This document shows, in pieces, positions 49,600-57,583 of a stretch of DNA of 64,000 nucleotides. The stretch's first letter is position 1, and each line of letters begins with the position of its first letter. Below the pieces are notes generated by a model, which worked only from the letters and a program-made list of their open reading frames with translations, did not search any database and was not told the DNA's origin. The DNA comes from Streptomyces nitrosporeus (GTDB lineage: Bacteria; Actinomycetota; Actinomycetes; Streptomycetales; Streptomycetaceae): positions 2,542,001-2,606,000 of the forward strand of contig NZ_CP023702.1 of NCBI RefSeq assembly GCF_008704555.1, in the 5' to 3' direction. Made by a program: the position numbers and the translations under genes.

Positions 49600-50265
49600 T
49601 TGCGTCAACTACGGGGACAGGAGAGGGTCATTACCGCCAACCGGCAGACGAGCTGGGCGTTCGCCGACGCCTTTGTCGGCGAGGACGAAGCCCTGCTCAG
49701 GGCCCGGGAACGGGCTCACGAGGCGGGGATCCGCTCGGTGTCCCCCGGCACCGGCGCCGCGCTGCGCCTGCTCGCTGCCACCGCGGACGCCAAAGCCGTG
49801 GCCGAGATCGGCACGGGCACCGGCGTGTCCGGCATCTACCTGCTCCAGGGCATGCGGCCGGACGGCGTACTGACCACCGTCGACCCGGAGCCCGAGCGTC
49901 AGCAGTTCGCACGTGAGGCGTTCCGCGCGGCCGGCTTCGCCACCAATCGCGCGCGCTTCATCCCCGGGCGCGCGCTCGACGTACTACCGCGGCTCGCCGA
50001 CGGCGGATACGACCTCGTCTTCTGCGACGGCGACCGGCTGGAGGGCCTGGACTACCTCGCTGAATCGTTGCGCCTGCTGCGGCCCGGCGGGCTGGTCTGC
50101 TTCGAGGGCGTCTTCGCGGACGGGCGCACGGTCGACTCCGCCGCGCAGCCGGCCGAGGTGCTGCGCCTGCGTGAGCTGCTGCGGGCCGTACGGGAGAGCC
50201 CCGTGCTCCTCGCGACCCTGCTGCCGGTGGGCGACGGACTGCTCTGCGCGGTACGCCGCGGCTGA
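49600..50265 (+). CDS. SAM-dependent O-methyltransferase
   Basis: A class I methyltransferase of the caffeoyl-CoA/catechol O-methyltransferase type, 221 aa. Motif I is VAEIGTGTGVSGIYLLQGM, the acidic residue after strand 2 is in TTVDPEPERQ, and the metal/active-site Asp lies in YDLVFCDGDR. The start is unclear: TTG at 49600 has no ribosome site, while GGAGAGG sits just before GTC-ATT-ACC (49627), where ordinary start codons are missing. The gene is divergent from sigE as in mycobacteria. Methyl acceptor unknown. Confidence 0.85.
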   Translation: MRQLRGQERVITANRQTSWAFADAFVGEDEALLRARERAHEAGIRSVSPGTGAALRLLAATADAKAVAEIGTGTGVSGIYLLQGMRPDGVLTTVDPEPERQQFAREAFRAAGFATNRARFIPGRALDVLPRLADGGYDLVFCDGDRLEGLDYLAESLRLLRPGGLVCFEGVFADGRTVDSAAQPAEVLRLRELLRAVRESPVLLATLLPVGDGLLCAVRRG

Positions 50266-50302
50266 GCCGGCCCCGGGGGGCCCGGCGGGCCCGCGGCGCA
50301 CC

Positions 50303-50335
50303 ACTGCCCCGGCACGCGGGGCGTGCCGGGGCAGT
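50303..50335. terminator. Bidirectional hairpin terminator
   Basis: Perfect 15-bp stem (50303-50317 with 50321-50335, arm ACTGCCCCGGCACGC) with loop GGG, between convergent genes. Confidence 0.85.
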
Positions 50336-50360
50336 CAGGTGTGAAGGGTGGGCGCTCCGC

Positions 50361-50528
50361 TCAGCCGACGACCTTCTTCAGCGCGTCGCCGAGCGCGTCG
50401 GCCTCGTCCGGAGTCAGCTCGACGACAAGCCGACCGCCGCCTTCGAGCGGAACGCGCATGACGATGCCCCGCCCCTCCTTTGTCACCTCGAGCGGGCCGT
50501 CGCCCGTCCGCGGCTTCATGGCCGCCAT
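50361..50528 (-). CDS. DUF3117 family small protein
   Basis: A 55-aa protein reading MAAMKPRTGDGPLEVTKEGR at the N-terminus and LTPDEADALGDALKKVVG at the end, the full-length DUF3117 family of actinobacteria. The ATG at 50528 is preceded by GGAAGGGG. It is too short for routine gene finding but strongly conserved. Function unknown; the mycobacterial homologue is next to tag as here. Confidence 0.9.
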   Translation of the reverse strand: MAAMKPRTGDGPLEVTKEGRGIVMRVPLEGGGRLVVELTPDEADALGDALKKVVG

Positions 50529-50619
50529 GCTCGTTCCCCTTCCTGAAACCAGCTCATCGCAACCGGCGGCCCCATGACAGGCGCTGCCTCACCGGCGTCG
50601 AACACAATGCTTCCTCCGC

Positions 50620-50650
50620 ATTATCCCGCATCACAGACCCCGATGACCAA
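50620..50650 (-). promoter_or_regulatory. Candidate promoter of the DUF3117 gene
   Basis: Minus strand TTGGTC (50650 to 50645), 19 bp, GATAAT (50625 to 50620), about 90 bp before the start. The 312-bp gap 50529-50840 is less GC-rich than its surroundings and must also hold the promoter of the divergent enoyl-CoA hydratase gene, which I cannot place with confidence. Confidence 0.35.
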
Positions 50651-50840
50651 CATCGGTCGGCATCGCTTGGGCAACGCGCTCTCTCAAAACCACCCAATTC
50701 GGCGATCCGGCTGCGATACTGCGCCGCTGCCGCCCCTCAGCCGAGAGCCAATTGTTAGACGTGGGTCACATTTCCGGCCCGCCCGTCGTCGGCCATGCTT
50801 GCCTGGACATCCGATGCCGGAGCCGTAAGGGGACCGAGGA

Positions 50841-51653
50841 ATGGCCGACACCATGGCAGACGCCGTGCTCATGGACGTGGAAGACGGGCTCGCGACGATC
50901 ACGCTCAACCGTCCGGGGGCGATGAACGCCATGGACACCGCGGCCAAGGCCGCACTCCGCGACGCGCTGGCAGAGGTCGCCCGGGACACCGCCGTACGAG
51001 CGGTTCTGCTGACCGCCACCGGGCGCGCCTTCTGTGTGGGCCAGGACCTCAAGGAGCACGTGTCCAAGCTCACCGAGGCACGTGAGCAGCCGGGCGGCAA
51101 CGCGCTGAGCACCGTCAAGGAGCACTACAACCCGATCGTGCGGGCCCTCACCGGGATGGAGAAGCCCGTGGTCGCGGGCGTCAACGGGGTGGCGGCCGGG
51201 GCCGGCTTCGGGTTCGCCCTCGCCGCGGACTACCGCGTGGTCGCCGACACCGCCTCCTTCAACACCTCGTTCGCCGGGGTGGCGCTGACCGCCGACTCGG
51301 GGGTCTCCTGGACGCTGCCCCGGCTGATCGGGGCGAGCCGCGCCGCGGACCTGCTGTTCTTCCCGCGTTCCGTCACGGCGCAGGAGGCGTACGAGCTGGG
51401 CATCGCGAACAAGGTGGTGCCCGCCGCCGACCTCGCCGAGGAGGCGCGGGCGGTGGCCCGCGCGCTGGCCGACGGCCCGACGGTGGCGTACGCGGCGCTC
51501 AAGGCGTCCCTGGCCTACGGAGCGGGGCACACACTCGCCGAGACGCTGGAGAAGGAGGACGAACTCCAGACGAAGGCGGGCGCCTCCCGGGACCACACCG
51601 CCGCGGTCGAGGCGTTCCTGGCCAAGCGGACGCCGGAGTACCTCGGCAGGTGA
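50841..51653 (+). CDS. Enoyl-CoA hydratase/isomerase family protein (PaaG-like)
   Basis: A 270-aa crotonase-fold protein. The CoA-binding/oxyanion motifs are ATGRAFCVGQDLKEH and VAGVNGVAAGAGFGFALAAD. The residue at the usual hydratase Glu144 site lies in NTSFAGVALTADSGVSW, where Asp (TADSG) is typical of the PaaG/isomerase branch. It may act on ring-opened phenylacetyl-CoA or on 2,3/3,4-enoyl-CoA isomerisation; no paa cluster is near. The ATG at 50841 follows GGGGACCGAGGA. Confidence 0.87.
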   Translation: MADTMADAVLMDVEDGLATITLNRPGAMNAMDTAAKAALRDALAEVARDTAVRAVLLTATGRAFCVGQDLKEHVSKLTEAREQPGGNALSTVKEHYNPIVRALTGMEKPVVAGVNGVAAGAGFGFALAADYRVVADTASFNTSFAGVALTADSGVSWTLPRLIGASRAADLLFFPRSVTAQEAYELGIANKVVPAADLAEEARAVARALADGPTVAYAALKASLAYGAGHTLAETLEKEDELQTKAGASRDHTAAVEAFLAKRTPEYLGR

Positions 51654-51673
51654 CGGCCTCACCCGCGGCCGCC

Positions 51674-51722
51674 GGCGGATGAGGAGGCCGCGGGCGGAGG
51701 CGGATGAGGAGGCCGCGGGCGG
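51674..51722. repeat. Two identical 24-bp direct repeats
   Basis: GGCGGATGAGGAGGCCGCGG plus GCGG occurs at 51674-51697 and 51699-51722, period 25, filling the 73-bp convergent gap between the hydratase and tag genes. Confidence 0.8.
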
Positions 51723-51726
51723 GGGG

Positions 51727-52308
51727 TCAGCCGCCGCCCCGGGCCACGCAGTCGGCCAGGTGGTCGTCGACCAGACCGCATGCCTGCATCAGGGCGTAGG
51801 CCGTGGTGGGGCCGACGAAGCGGATGGACCGCTTCTTGAGTTCCTTGGCCAGTGCCGTGGACCCGGGGGTGACGGCCGGGACGTCGCCGAGGGTGCGGGG
51901 GGCCGGGCGGGCCGCGGGGTCGGGGGCGTACGACCAGATCAGGGCGTCCAGCTCCCCCTTCTCCCATCCGGCCAGCACCTTGGCGTTGGCCAGGGTGGCG
52001 TCGACCTTGGCACGGTTGCGGATGATGCCGGGGTCGGCGAGGAGGCGTTCCCGGTCGGTGTCCGTGAACTCCGCGACGGCCGGGATGCTGAAGCCGGCGA
52101 ACGCGCTGCGGAACCCCTCGCGGCGGCGCAGGATCGTCAGCCAGGAGAGCCCGGACTGGAACGCCTCCAGGCAGAGCCGCTCGAAGAGGGCGTCGTCGCC
52201 GCGGACCGGGCGGCCCCACTCCGTGTCGTGGTAGGTGAGGTAGTCCTCGGTGGCGAGGCCCCACGGGCAGCGCAGGCGGCCGTCCGCCGCGGGACGGGCC
52301 CCGCTCAC
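51727..52308 (-). CDS. tag: DNA-3-methyladenine glycosylase I
   Basis: A 193-aa Tag-family glycosylase. Signatures: RCPWGLATEDYLTYHDTEWG (zinc Cys and the substrate Glu in DTEWG), LFERLCLEAFQSGLSW, NRAKVDATLANA and the C-terminal GPTTAYALMQACGLVDDH. It removes 3-methyladenine from alkylated DNA. The GTG at 52308 overlaps the stop of the DivIVA-domain gene (GTGA), so the two are translationally coupled. Confidence 0.93.
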   Translation of the reverse strand: MSGARPAADGRLRCPWGLATEDYLTYHDTEWGRPVRGDDALFERLCLEAFQSGLSWLTILRRREGFRSAFAGFSIPAVAEFTDTDRERLLADPGIIRNRAKVDATLANAKVLAGWEKGELDALIWSYAPDPAARPAPRTLGDVPAVTPGSTALAKELKKRSIRFVGPTTAYALMQACGLVDDHLADCVARGGG

Positions 52309-52721
52309 CGGCGCTCCTCCCCGTCCGCCGCCCCGCCGTCCCCCGGCTCCGCGGGGCCCGTCCCGCCCTCCGGGCGGTCACCGGACCGCTTGAAGAGGTC
52401 GGGGCCGGTCACCGCGGTCGCCTGGGCGCCGGCCAGCGCGGATTCCAGTTCGGCGATCCGGGCGTCCCGCTCGGCGAGTTCGGCGCCGAGCCGGCCGAGG
52501 GCGTCGTCCACGTCCGTCATGCGGTAACCGCGCACCGCCAGGGGGAGCCGCAGGGCCTCGATGTCGGCGCGGCCGACGGGCCGTCCGGCGGGCAGCGGGT
52601 CGGTGAGCCGTTCCGGCTCGGCGTCCTGCAGGACGGCGCCGCCACCACCGCCGACCACCGCCAGCGTGACCGCGGCCACCACCACGGCCATCGTGAGCAG
52701 CAAGAACCAGAACACGCGCAT
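52305..52721 (-). CDS. DivIVA-domain membrane protein
   Basis: A 138-aa protein: N-terminal helix (VFWFLLLTMAVVVAAVTLAV), then a short DivIVA-like segment (RADIEALRLPLAVRGYRMTDVDDALGRL, here split as ALRLPLAVRGYRM and TDVDDALGRL) and a coiled coil (LAERDARIAELESALA). The GYRMxxVDxxL pattern is the DivIVA hallmark. It may mark cell poles or septa. ATG at 52721. It leads a two-gene unit with tag; the same pair occurs in mycobacteria. Confidence 0.85.
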   Translation of the reverse strand: MRVFWFLLLTMAVVVAAVTLAVVGGGGGAVLQDAEPERLTDPLPAGRPVGRADIEALRLPLAVRGYRMTDVDDALGRLGAELAERDARIAELESALAGAQATAVTGPDLFKRSGDRPEGGTGPAEPGDGGAADGEERR

Positions 52722-52872
52722 CTCCCCTGGGAGCCGAAACCTGTCCGGGTCAGATCGTGCCATGCGCCGCCGGAGGTTAGGGTCTTTGGTTTGGATCGGT
52801 CCGGCCCCGGGGCCCGGCGCGATCCGGGTTCGAGGCCCTGGGGTGCGGGTGACCGATGAGGAGGAAGCAGGC

Positions 52873-53745
52873 ATGCGAAGCGGTGTGCTCAGGCTGGGAC
52901 GACGGGAGTTCGGCGTACACGAACCGGTGGTGATGGCCATCGTGAACCGGACCCCCGACTCGTTCTACGACCAGGGCGCGACCTTCCGCGACGAGCCGGC
53001 CCTCTCCCGGGTCGAGCAGGCGGTGGCCGAAGGGGCGGCGATCATCGACATCGGCGGGGTGAAGGCGGGGCCCGGCGAGGAGGTGACGGCCGAGGAGGAG
53101 GCGCGCCGCACGGTCGGTTTCGTCCGCGAGGTGCGCCGCCGCCACCCGGACGTGGTGATCAGCGTGGACACCTGGCGGCACGAGGTGGGCGAGGCCGTCT
53201 GCGAGGCGGGGGCCGATCTGCTGAACGACGCCTGGGGCGGTGCGGACCCGAAGCTGGCCGAGGTCGCCGCCCGCCACGGCGCCGGGCTGGTGTGCACGCA
53301 CACGGGCGGCGCCGAGCCGCGCACCCGGCCGCACCGGATGGCGTACGAGGACGTGATGGCGGACATCCTGCGGGTCACGGCGGGCCTCGCCGAGCGGGCC
53401 GTGGGGCTCGGGGTCCGGCCGGACGGGATCATGATCGACCCGGGGCACGACTTCGGGAAGAACACCCGGCATTCGCTGGAGGCGACCCGCCGCCTGGAGG
53501 AGATGACGGCGACGGGCTGGCCGGTCCTGGTCTCGCTGTCCAACAAGGACTTCGTCGGGGAGACGCTCGACAGGCCCGTCAAGGAGCGGGTGATCGGGAC
53601 GCTCGCGACGACCGCGGTCTCGGCCTGGCTGGGGGCGCGGGTGTACCGGGTCCACGAGGTGGCCGAGACACGGCAGGTGCTGGAGATGGTGGCGTCCATC
53701 GCGGGCCACCGCGCTCCGGCGGTGGCCCGTCGCGGCCTGGCGTAG
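52873..53745 (+). CDS. folP: Dihydropteroate synthase homologue (FolP2-like)
   Basis: A 290-aa pterin-binding TIM barrel. Conserved parts: MAIVNRTPDSFYDQG, GAAIIDIGGVKAGPG, VISVDTWRHEV, LLNDAWGG, IMIDPGHDFGKN. Compared with true dihydropteroate synthases (VNVTPDSFSDGG, DIGGEST, SRKSF) several substrate loops differ: NRTPDSFYD, GGVKAGPG and SNKDFVGE. By order (LOG, folP, DivIVA, tag) it matches mycobacterial folP2, whose product, as I recall, lacks synthase activity. So it may not make folate. The ATG at 52873 follows GAGGAAG. Confidence 0.82.
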   Translation: MRSGVLRLGRREFGVHEPVVMAIVNRTPDSFYDQGATFRDEPALSRVEQAVAEGAAIIDIGGVKAGPGEEVTAEEEARRTVGFVREVRRRHPDVVISVDTWRHEVGEAVCEAGADLLNDAWGGADPKLAEVAARHGAGLVCTHTGGAEPRTRPHRMAYEDVMADILRVTAGLAERAVGLGVRPDGIMIDPGHDFGKNTRHSLEATRRLEEMTATGWPVLVSLSNKDFVGETLDRPVKERVIGTLATTAVSAWLGARVYRVHEVAETRQVLEMVASIAGHRAPAVARRGLA

Positions 53746-53808
53746 GCCGACCGCCGGCCGCCGACGACCCGTGCCCGCACCGCCCGGAGGGCGCGGGCCG
53801 GAGGGCGC

Positions 53809-53863
53809 GGGCCGGGCGGACAGGGCGGGCGGATGCGTACGGGCCGGGCGGACAGGGCGGGCG
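53809..53863. repeat. Direct repeat of GGGCCGGGCGGACAGGGCGG
   Basis: Identical 23-bp copies at 53809-53831 and 53841-53863 (period 32), with further partial copies up to 53930, in the convergent gap between the folP-like and LOG genes. Confidence 0.6.
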
Positions 53864-53934
53864 TACGGGCCGTGGGAACGGGCCGGGCGGACCGGCGGGC
53901 GGGTGCGTACGGGCCGCAGAGGGCGGGCGGGCGG

Positions 53935-54720
53935 CTACCGCCCGACCTCCTTGGTCACCAGCCGCACCGCCTCGTCCACGTCGTCCGTGACGTGGAAGAG
54001 CAGCAGGTCCCGCTCGGACGCCTTGCCCTGGGCGACCACCGTGTCCCGCAGCCAGTCCACGAGGCCGTTCCAGTAGGCCGAGCCGAACAGCACGATCGGG
54101 AAGCGCGTCACCTTGCCCGTCTGCACCAGGGTCAGGGCCTCGAAGAGCTCGTCGAGGGTGCCCAGGCCGCCCGGCAGGACGACGAACCCCTGGGCGTACT
54201 TGACGAACATCATCTTGCGGACGAAGAAGTAGCGGAAGTTGAGCCCGATGTCGACGTGCGGGTTGAGCCCGGACTCGAAGGGCAGCTCGATGCCCAGCCC
54301 GACGGAGATGCCCTCGGCCTCCCGGGCACCCTTGTTGGCCGCCTCCATCGCCCCGGGGCCGCCGCCCGTGATCACCGCGAACCCCGCCTCGACCAGCGCG
54401 TTGCCGAGCCGTACGCCGGCTTCGTACTCCGGGGTGCCGGCCGCGGTGCGGGCCGAGCCGAAGACGCTGATGGCGCTCGGCAGTTCGGCGAGCGTGCCGA
54501 AGCCCTCCACGAACTCCGACTGGATGCGCATGACCCGCCAGGGGTCGGTGTGCACCCACTCGGAGTCACCCTCGGAGTCGAGCAGCCGCTGATCGGTCGT
54601 GCCGGGCTGCACCTGGTCCCTGCGGCGCAGTACCGGCCCCAGCCGCTGTTCCTCCGGCTTGACCGCGCCCTCGGGAATCTGCGCGCCCTCGGGGATCCGT
54701 GCGTCCTCCGGGTTGCCCAT
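53935..54720 (-). CDS. LOG family protein (TIGR00730)
   Basis: A 261-aa Rossmann-like protein of the LOG (lonely guy) family. Motifs: SVFGSARTAAG, VITGGGPGAMEAANKGA and the catalytic PGGLGTLDELFEAL (PGGxGTxxE). Family members cleave nucleoside 5'-monophosphates to free base and ribose 5-phosphate; in plants and some actinomycetes this activates cytokinins. The old name lysine decarboxylase is a misannotation. The first 60 residues are charged and probably disordered. ATG at 54720. Confidence 0.9.
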   Translation of the reverse strand: MGNPEDARIPEGAQIPEGAVKPEEQRLGPVLRRRDQVQPGTTDQRLLDSEGDSEWVHTDPWRVMRIQSEFVEGFGTLAELPSAISVFGSARTAAGTPEYEAGVRLGNALVEAGFAVITGGGPGAMEAANKGAREAEGISVGLGIELPFESGLNPHVDIGLNFRYFFVRKMMFVKYAQGFVVLPGGLGTLDELFEALTLVQTGKVTRFPIVLFGSAYWNGLVDWLRDTVVAQGKASERDLLLFHVTDDVDEAVRLVTKEVGR

Positions 54721-54808
54721 GACCTGCTCCCTCCGCCGACCCGCGATGTGCGTGCGTCGTCGCTTCAGCGTAGATCGGCGGAGGTTACGAACAGGGGAAT
54801 ACCGCGGG

Positions 54809-55888
54809 TCAGCCGGTCAGCCAGGAGCGGAGCCGCTCCTCGCAGTGCGTGATCCGTTCGACCCGGACGTGCTCGTCGCGCTTGTGGGCGAAGAGCGGGT
54901 CCCCGGGACCGTAGTTGACGGCCGGGATGCCGAGGGCCCCGAAGCGGGAGACGTCGGTCCAGCCGAACTTGGGCTTGGCGGTGCCGCCGACCGCCTCCAT
55001 GAACGCCTTGGCCGCCGGGTGCGAGAGGCCGGGCATCGCCGCGCCCGAGTGGTCGTCCACCGTGAACTCGGCGACACCGCAGTCCGCGAACACCTCGCGG
55101 ACGTGCGCCTCCGCCTCCTCGCCCGAGAGGTCGGGCGCGTACCGGTAGTTGACCACCACGGTGCAGGTGTCCGGGATCACGTTGGTGGCGACCCCGCCCT
55201 CGATCCTGACGGCGTTGAGGCCCTCGCGGTACTCCAGCCCGTCGATGACCGGGCGGCGCGGCTCGTACGCGGCGAGCCTGGCCAGCACCGGCGCCGCGGC
55301 GTGGACGGCGTTGGACCCCATCCAGCCGCGCGCGGAGTGGGCCCGCTCCCCGTCGAGCCGCAGGAACATCCTCAGCGTGCCCTGGCAGCCGCCCTCCACC
55401 TCGCCGTCGGACCCCTCCAGGAGGACCGCGAAGTCGCCCTCCACCCAGTCGGGGTGGGCCTCGGTCACCCTGCCCAGCCCGTTGAGGTGGGCGGCGACCT
55501 CCTCGTTGTCGTAGAAGACGAACGTCAGGTCGCGGTTGGGCTCGGGCACCGTCGCCGCGATGCGCAGCTGGACCGCGACACCCGACTTCATGTCGGAGGT
55601 CCCGCAGCCCCACAGCACGCCGTCGTCGTCGAGCCGGGACGGCACGTTGCCGGCGATCGGCACGGTGTCGATGTGCCCCGCCAGGACGACGCGCTCGGCG
55701 CGGCCGAGGTGGGTGCGGGCCACGATGTTGTTGCCGTACCGGTCGACCGTCAGGTGCCCCAGCGGGCGCAGGGCCGCCTCGATCGCGTCGGCCAGGTCTT
55801 TCTCCTGCCCGCTGACCGACGGGAAGTCGACGAGCCGGGCGGTGAGGGCCGGGCCGTCCAGGGCGAGGTCAAGGGTGTGTCCGTCCAT
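54809..55888 (-). CDS. dapE: Succinyl-diaminopimelate desuccinylase
   Basis: A 359-aa M20-type zinc hydrolase of the actinobacterial DapE group. Metal motifs: LAGHIDTVPI, GTSDMKSGVAV, the general base in YDNEEVAAHLNGLG and ligands further on (LLEGSDGEVEGG); the dimerisation lid contains GERAHSARGWMGSNA. It releases succinate from N-succinyl-LL-diaminopimelate in lysine and peptidoglycan synthesis. ATG at 55888 (MDGHTLDLALD). The transaminase gene dapC lies 1.7 kb away on the same strand, with two plus-strand genes between. Confidence 0.92.
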   Translation of the reverse strand: MDGHTLDLALDGPALTARLVDFPSVSGQEKDLADAIEAALRPLGHLTVDRYGNNIVARTHLGRAERVVLAGHIDTVPIAGNVPSRLDDDGVLWGCGTSDMKSGVAVQLRIAATVPEPNRDLTFVFYDNEEVAAHLNGLGRVTEAHPDWVEGDFAVLLEGSDGEVEGGCQGTLRMFLRLDGERAHSARGWMGSNAVHAAAPVLARLAAYEPRRPVIDGLEYREGLNAVRIEGGVATNVIPDTCTVVVNYRYAPDLSGEEAEAHVREVFADCGVAEFTVDDHSGAAMPGLSHPAAKAFMEAVGGTAKPKFGWTDVSRFGALGIPAVNYGPGDPLFAHKRDEHVRVERITHCEERLRSWLTG

Positions 55889-56026
55889 GGCCACGACCCT
55901 AGTCCGTCGCCGCGCCCCGCCACCGGCCTGTCCGGGTGCCGGGCCGGCCGCCCGCCCCGGGGACCCGGCGGGGGTACCGGCGGCAGGGGGCTCGGCTCCG
56001 CCCGTACCCTCCAGTACGGTGGGCGC

Positions 56027-56947
56027 GTGCCCCGGACCGAGACTCCCGCCCGCCGCAGCCTCCTCTCCCGTGCCACGGCCTCCCTCGCCGTCCTCACGGC
56101 CCTGGGCGGCTATGTGGCCGTGCAGTACGCCACCGGCCCCCAGGGGTCGCCGCGCTGCACCGTGCGCTCCGACGGCGGGGGCGACGGGGGCGGGTCCGGC
56201 GGCTACGAGCTGAGCCCCGAGATGGCCGCCAACGCCGCGACGATCTCCGCCGTGGGCACCGCACGGGGGCTGCCGGAGCGCGCGGTGACCATCGCCCTGG
56301 CCACGGCGCTCCAGGAGTCCTCGCTGCGCAACATCGACCACGGCGACCGGGACTCCCTCGGCCTCTTCCAGCAGCGGCCCTCGCAGGGCTGGGGGACGGC
56401 CGAGCAGATCATGGACCCGGTGTACTCCGCCGGTGAGTTCTACGAGCATCTGGCCGAGGTACCGGGCTATTCACGGCTGCCGCTGACCGAGGCGGCGCAG
56501 CGGGTGCAGAAGAGCGGCTTCCCGCAGGCGTACGCGAAGCACGAACCGGACGCGGCGCTGCTCTCGGCGGCGCTGACCGGACGCGCCCCCGCCTCCCTGA
56601 GCTGTTCGCTGCCGAAGGAGACCGCGGGGGCCGCCGGGAGCGCGGAAGAGGTGCGGTCCGACCTGGTGCGCTCCTTCGGGAAGGACGTGCTGCCCGCGAC
56701 GGAGTCCGCCGGTGCGGCCGCCGCGGGCACGGTGTCGGTGCCGGTACGGGACGGGACGCGGACGGCCGGCGGCGACCGCTCCCGGCGCGGCTGGGAGCTC
56801 GCGCACTGGGCCGTCGCCCGGGCCGGCACGCTGGGCATCGCCGAGGTCTCCTACGACGGCCGGGTGTGGAAGCCGGAGACGGGCTGGCGGAAGCAGCGCA
56901 CGGATCCCGCCTCCACCGCCTCGGTCCGGATGCGGCTCGCCCGCTAG
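56027..56947 (+). CDS. Secreted lysozyme-like/transglycosylase-fold protein
   Basis: A 306-aa protein with an N-terminal membrane or signal segment (SLAVLTALGGYVAVQYA) and an exported domain. ALATALQESSLRNIDHGDRD, then SLGLFQQRPSQGWGTAEQI, recalls the catalytic Glu region and QRPSQGWG loop of lysozyme-like hydrolases. Cysteines are few (one early, one in LSCSLP). A cell-wall role is likely but not proven. The GTG at 56027 has no clear ribosome site. It is divergent from dapE. Confidence 0.78.
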   Translation: MPRTETPARRSLLSRATASLAVLTALGGYVAVQYATGPQGSPRCTVRSDGGGDGGGSGGYELSPEMAANAATISAVGTARGLPERAVTIALATALQESSLRNIDHGDRDSLGLFQQRPSQGWGTAEQIMDPVYSAGEFYEHLAEVPGYSRLPLTEAAQRVQKSGFPQAYAKHEPDAALLSAALTGRAPASLSCSLPKETAGAAGSAEEVRSDLVRSFGKDVLPATESAGAAAAGTVSVPVRDGTRTAGGDRSRRGWELAHWAVARAGTLGIAEVSYDGRVWKPETGWRKQRTDPASTASVRMRLAR

Positions 56948-57206
56948 GGACCGTACGGGGCAGCGGGGCGGCGGGCCGGGCGGGGCACCGGCCGTACAGG
57001 GACCGGCCGTACAGGGCGGCGGGCCGGGCGGCCCTTCCGTGGCCGGCCGTGCGGCGCATTACGGAGTCTTTACCGCGGCGCCCCGCAACCTCCCCCGCCC
57101 CCGGGCCCGTTGTCAGGGCGTCCGATCGCCGGACAGGCGGATTCCGTTCCGCCGCGGCCCGCCGGCGCCCCGCCGGCGCCCGTCGACCTCCCGTCGAAGG
57201 AGCATC

Positions 57207-57536
57207 ATGTCCCTCCCCCTGTCCCGCCGGATCGCCCGTGCCGCACTGCTGATCGCCGCGGGGGCGGCCTCCGCGGCCGGCGCCGCGGGCACCGCCGGTG
57301 CCGCAGGCCTCCCGCAGGCCCCGGAACTCGGCGGCCTGACCCAGCTCGACGGCGCGCGTGTCGGCGACACCCTGGACTCCACGGCGAAGCAGGGTGCCGA
57401 GGTCGCGAACGGGACGGGTGGCAAGGTCGTGGGAACGGCCCTGCCCGCCGCCTCCGGCGCCCTCCGGACGGCAGGCACCGTCGCCGACGGCGAGCTGGCG
57501 GACGACTCACTGCCCAAGGGCCTGCCGCTGGGCTGA
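57207..57536 (+). CDS. Small secreted Ala/Gly-rich protein
   Basis: A 109-aa protein with a clear signal peptide (RRIARAALLIAAGAASAAGA) and a mature part without cysteine: PELGGLTQLDGARVGDTLDS, repeats of TGGKVVGTALP type, ending LPKGLPLG. Such proteins are often labelled ATP-binding in Streptomyces databases, but no nucleotide motif is visible here. ATG at 57207 with GAAGGAG. Function unknown. Confidence 0.75.
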   Translation: MSLPLSRRIARAALLIAAGAASAAGAAGTAGAAGLPQAPELGGLTQLDGARVGDTLDSTAKQGAEVANGTGGKVVGTALPAASGALRTAGTVADGELADDSLPKGLPLG

Positions 57537-57548
57537 CGGCCGCCGTGC

Positions 57549-57577
57549 CGGGCCCGCCGCCCGTGGCGGCGGGCCCG
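57549..57577. terminator. Hairpin terminator between the small secreted protein gene and dapC
   Basis: Perfect 13-bp stem (57549-57561 with 57565-57577) and a 3-base loop between convergent genes. Confidence 0.75.
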
Positions 57578-57583
57578 CCGGCC

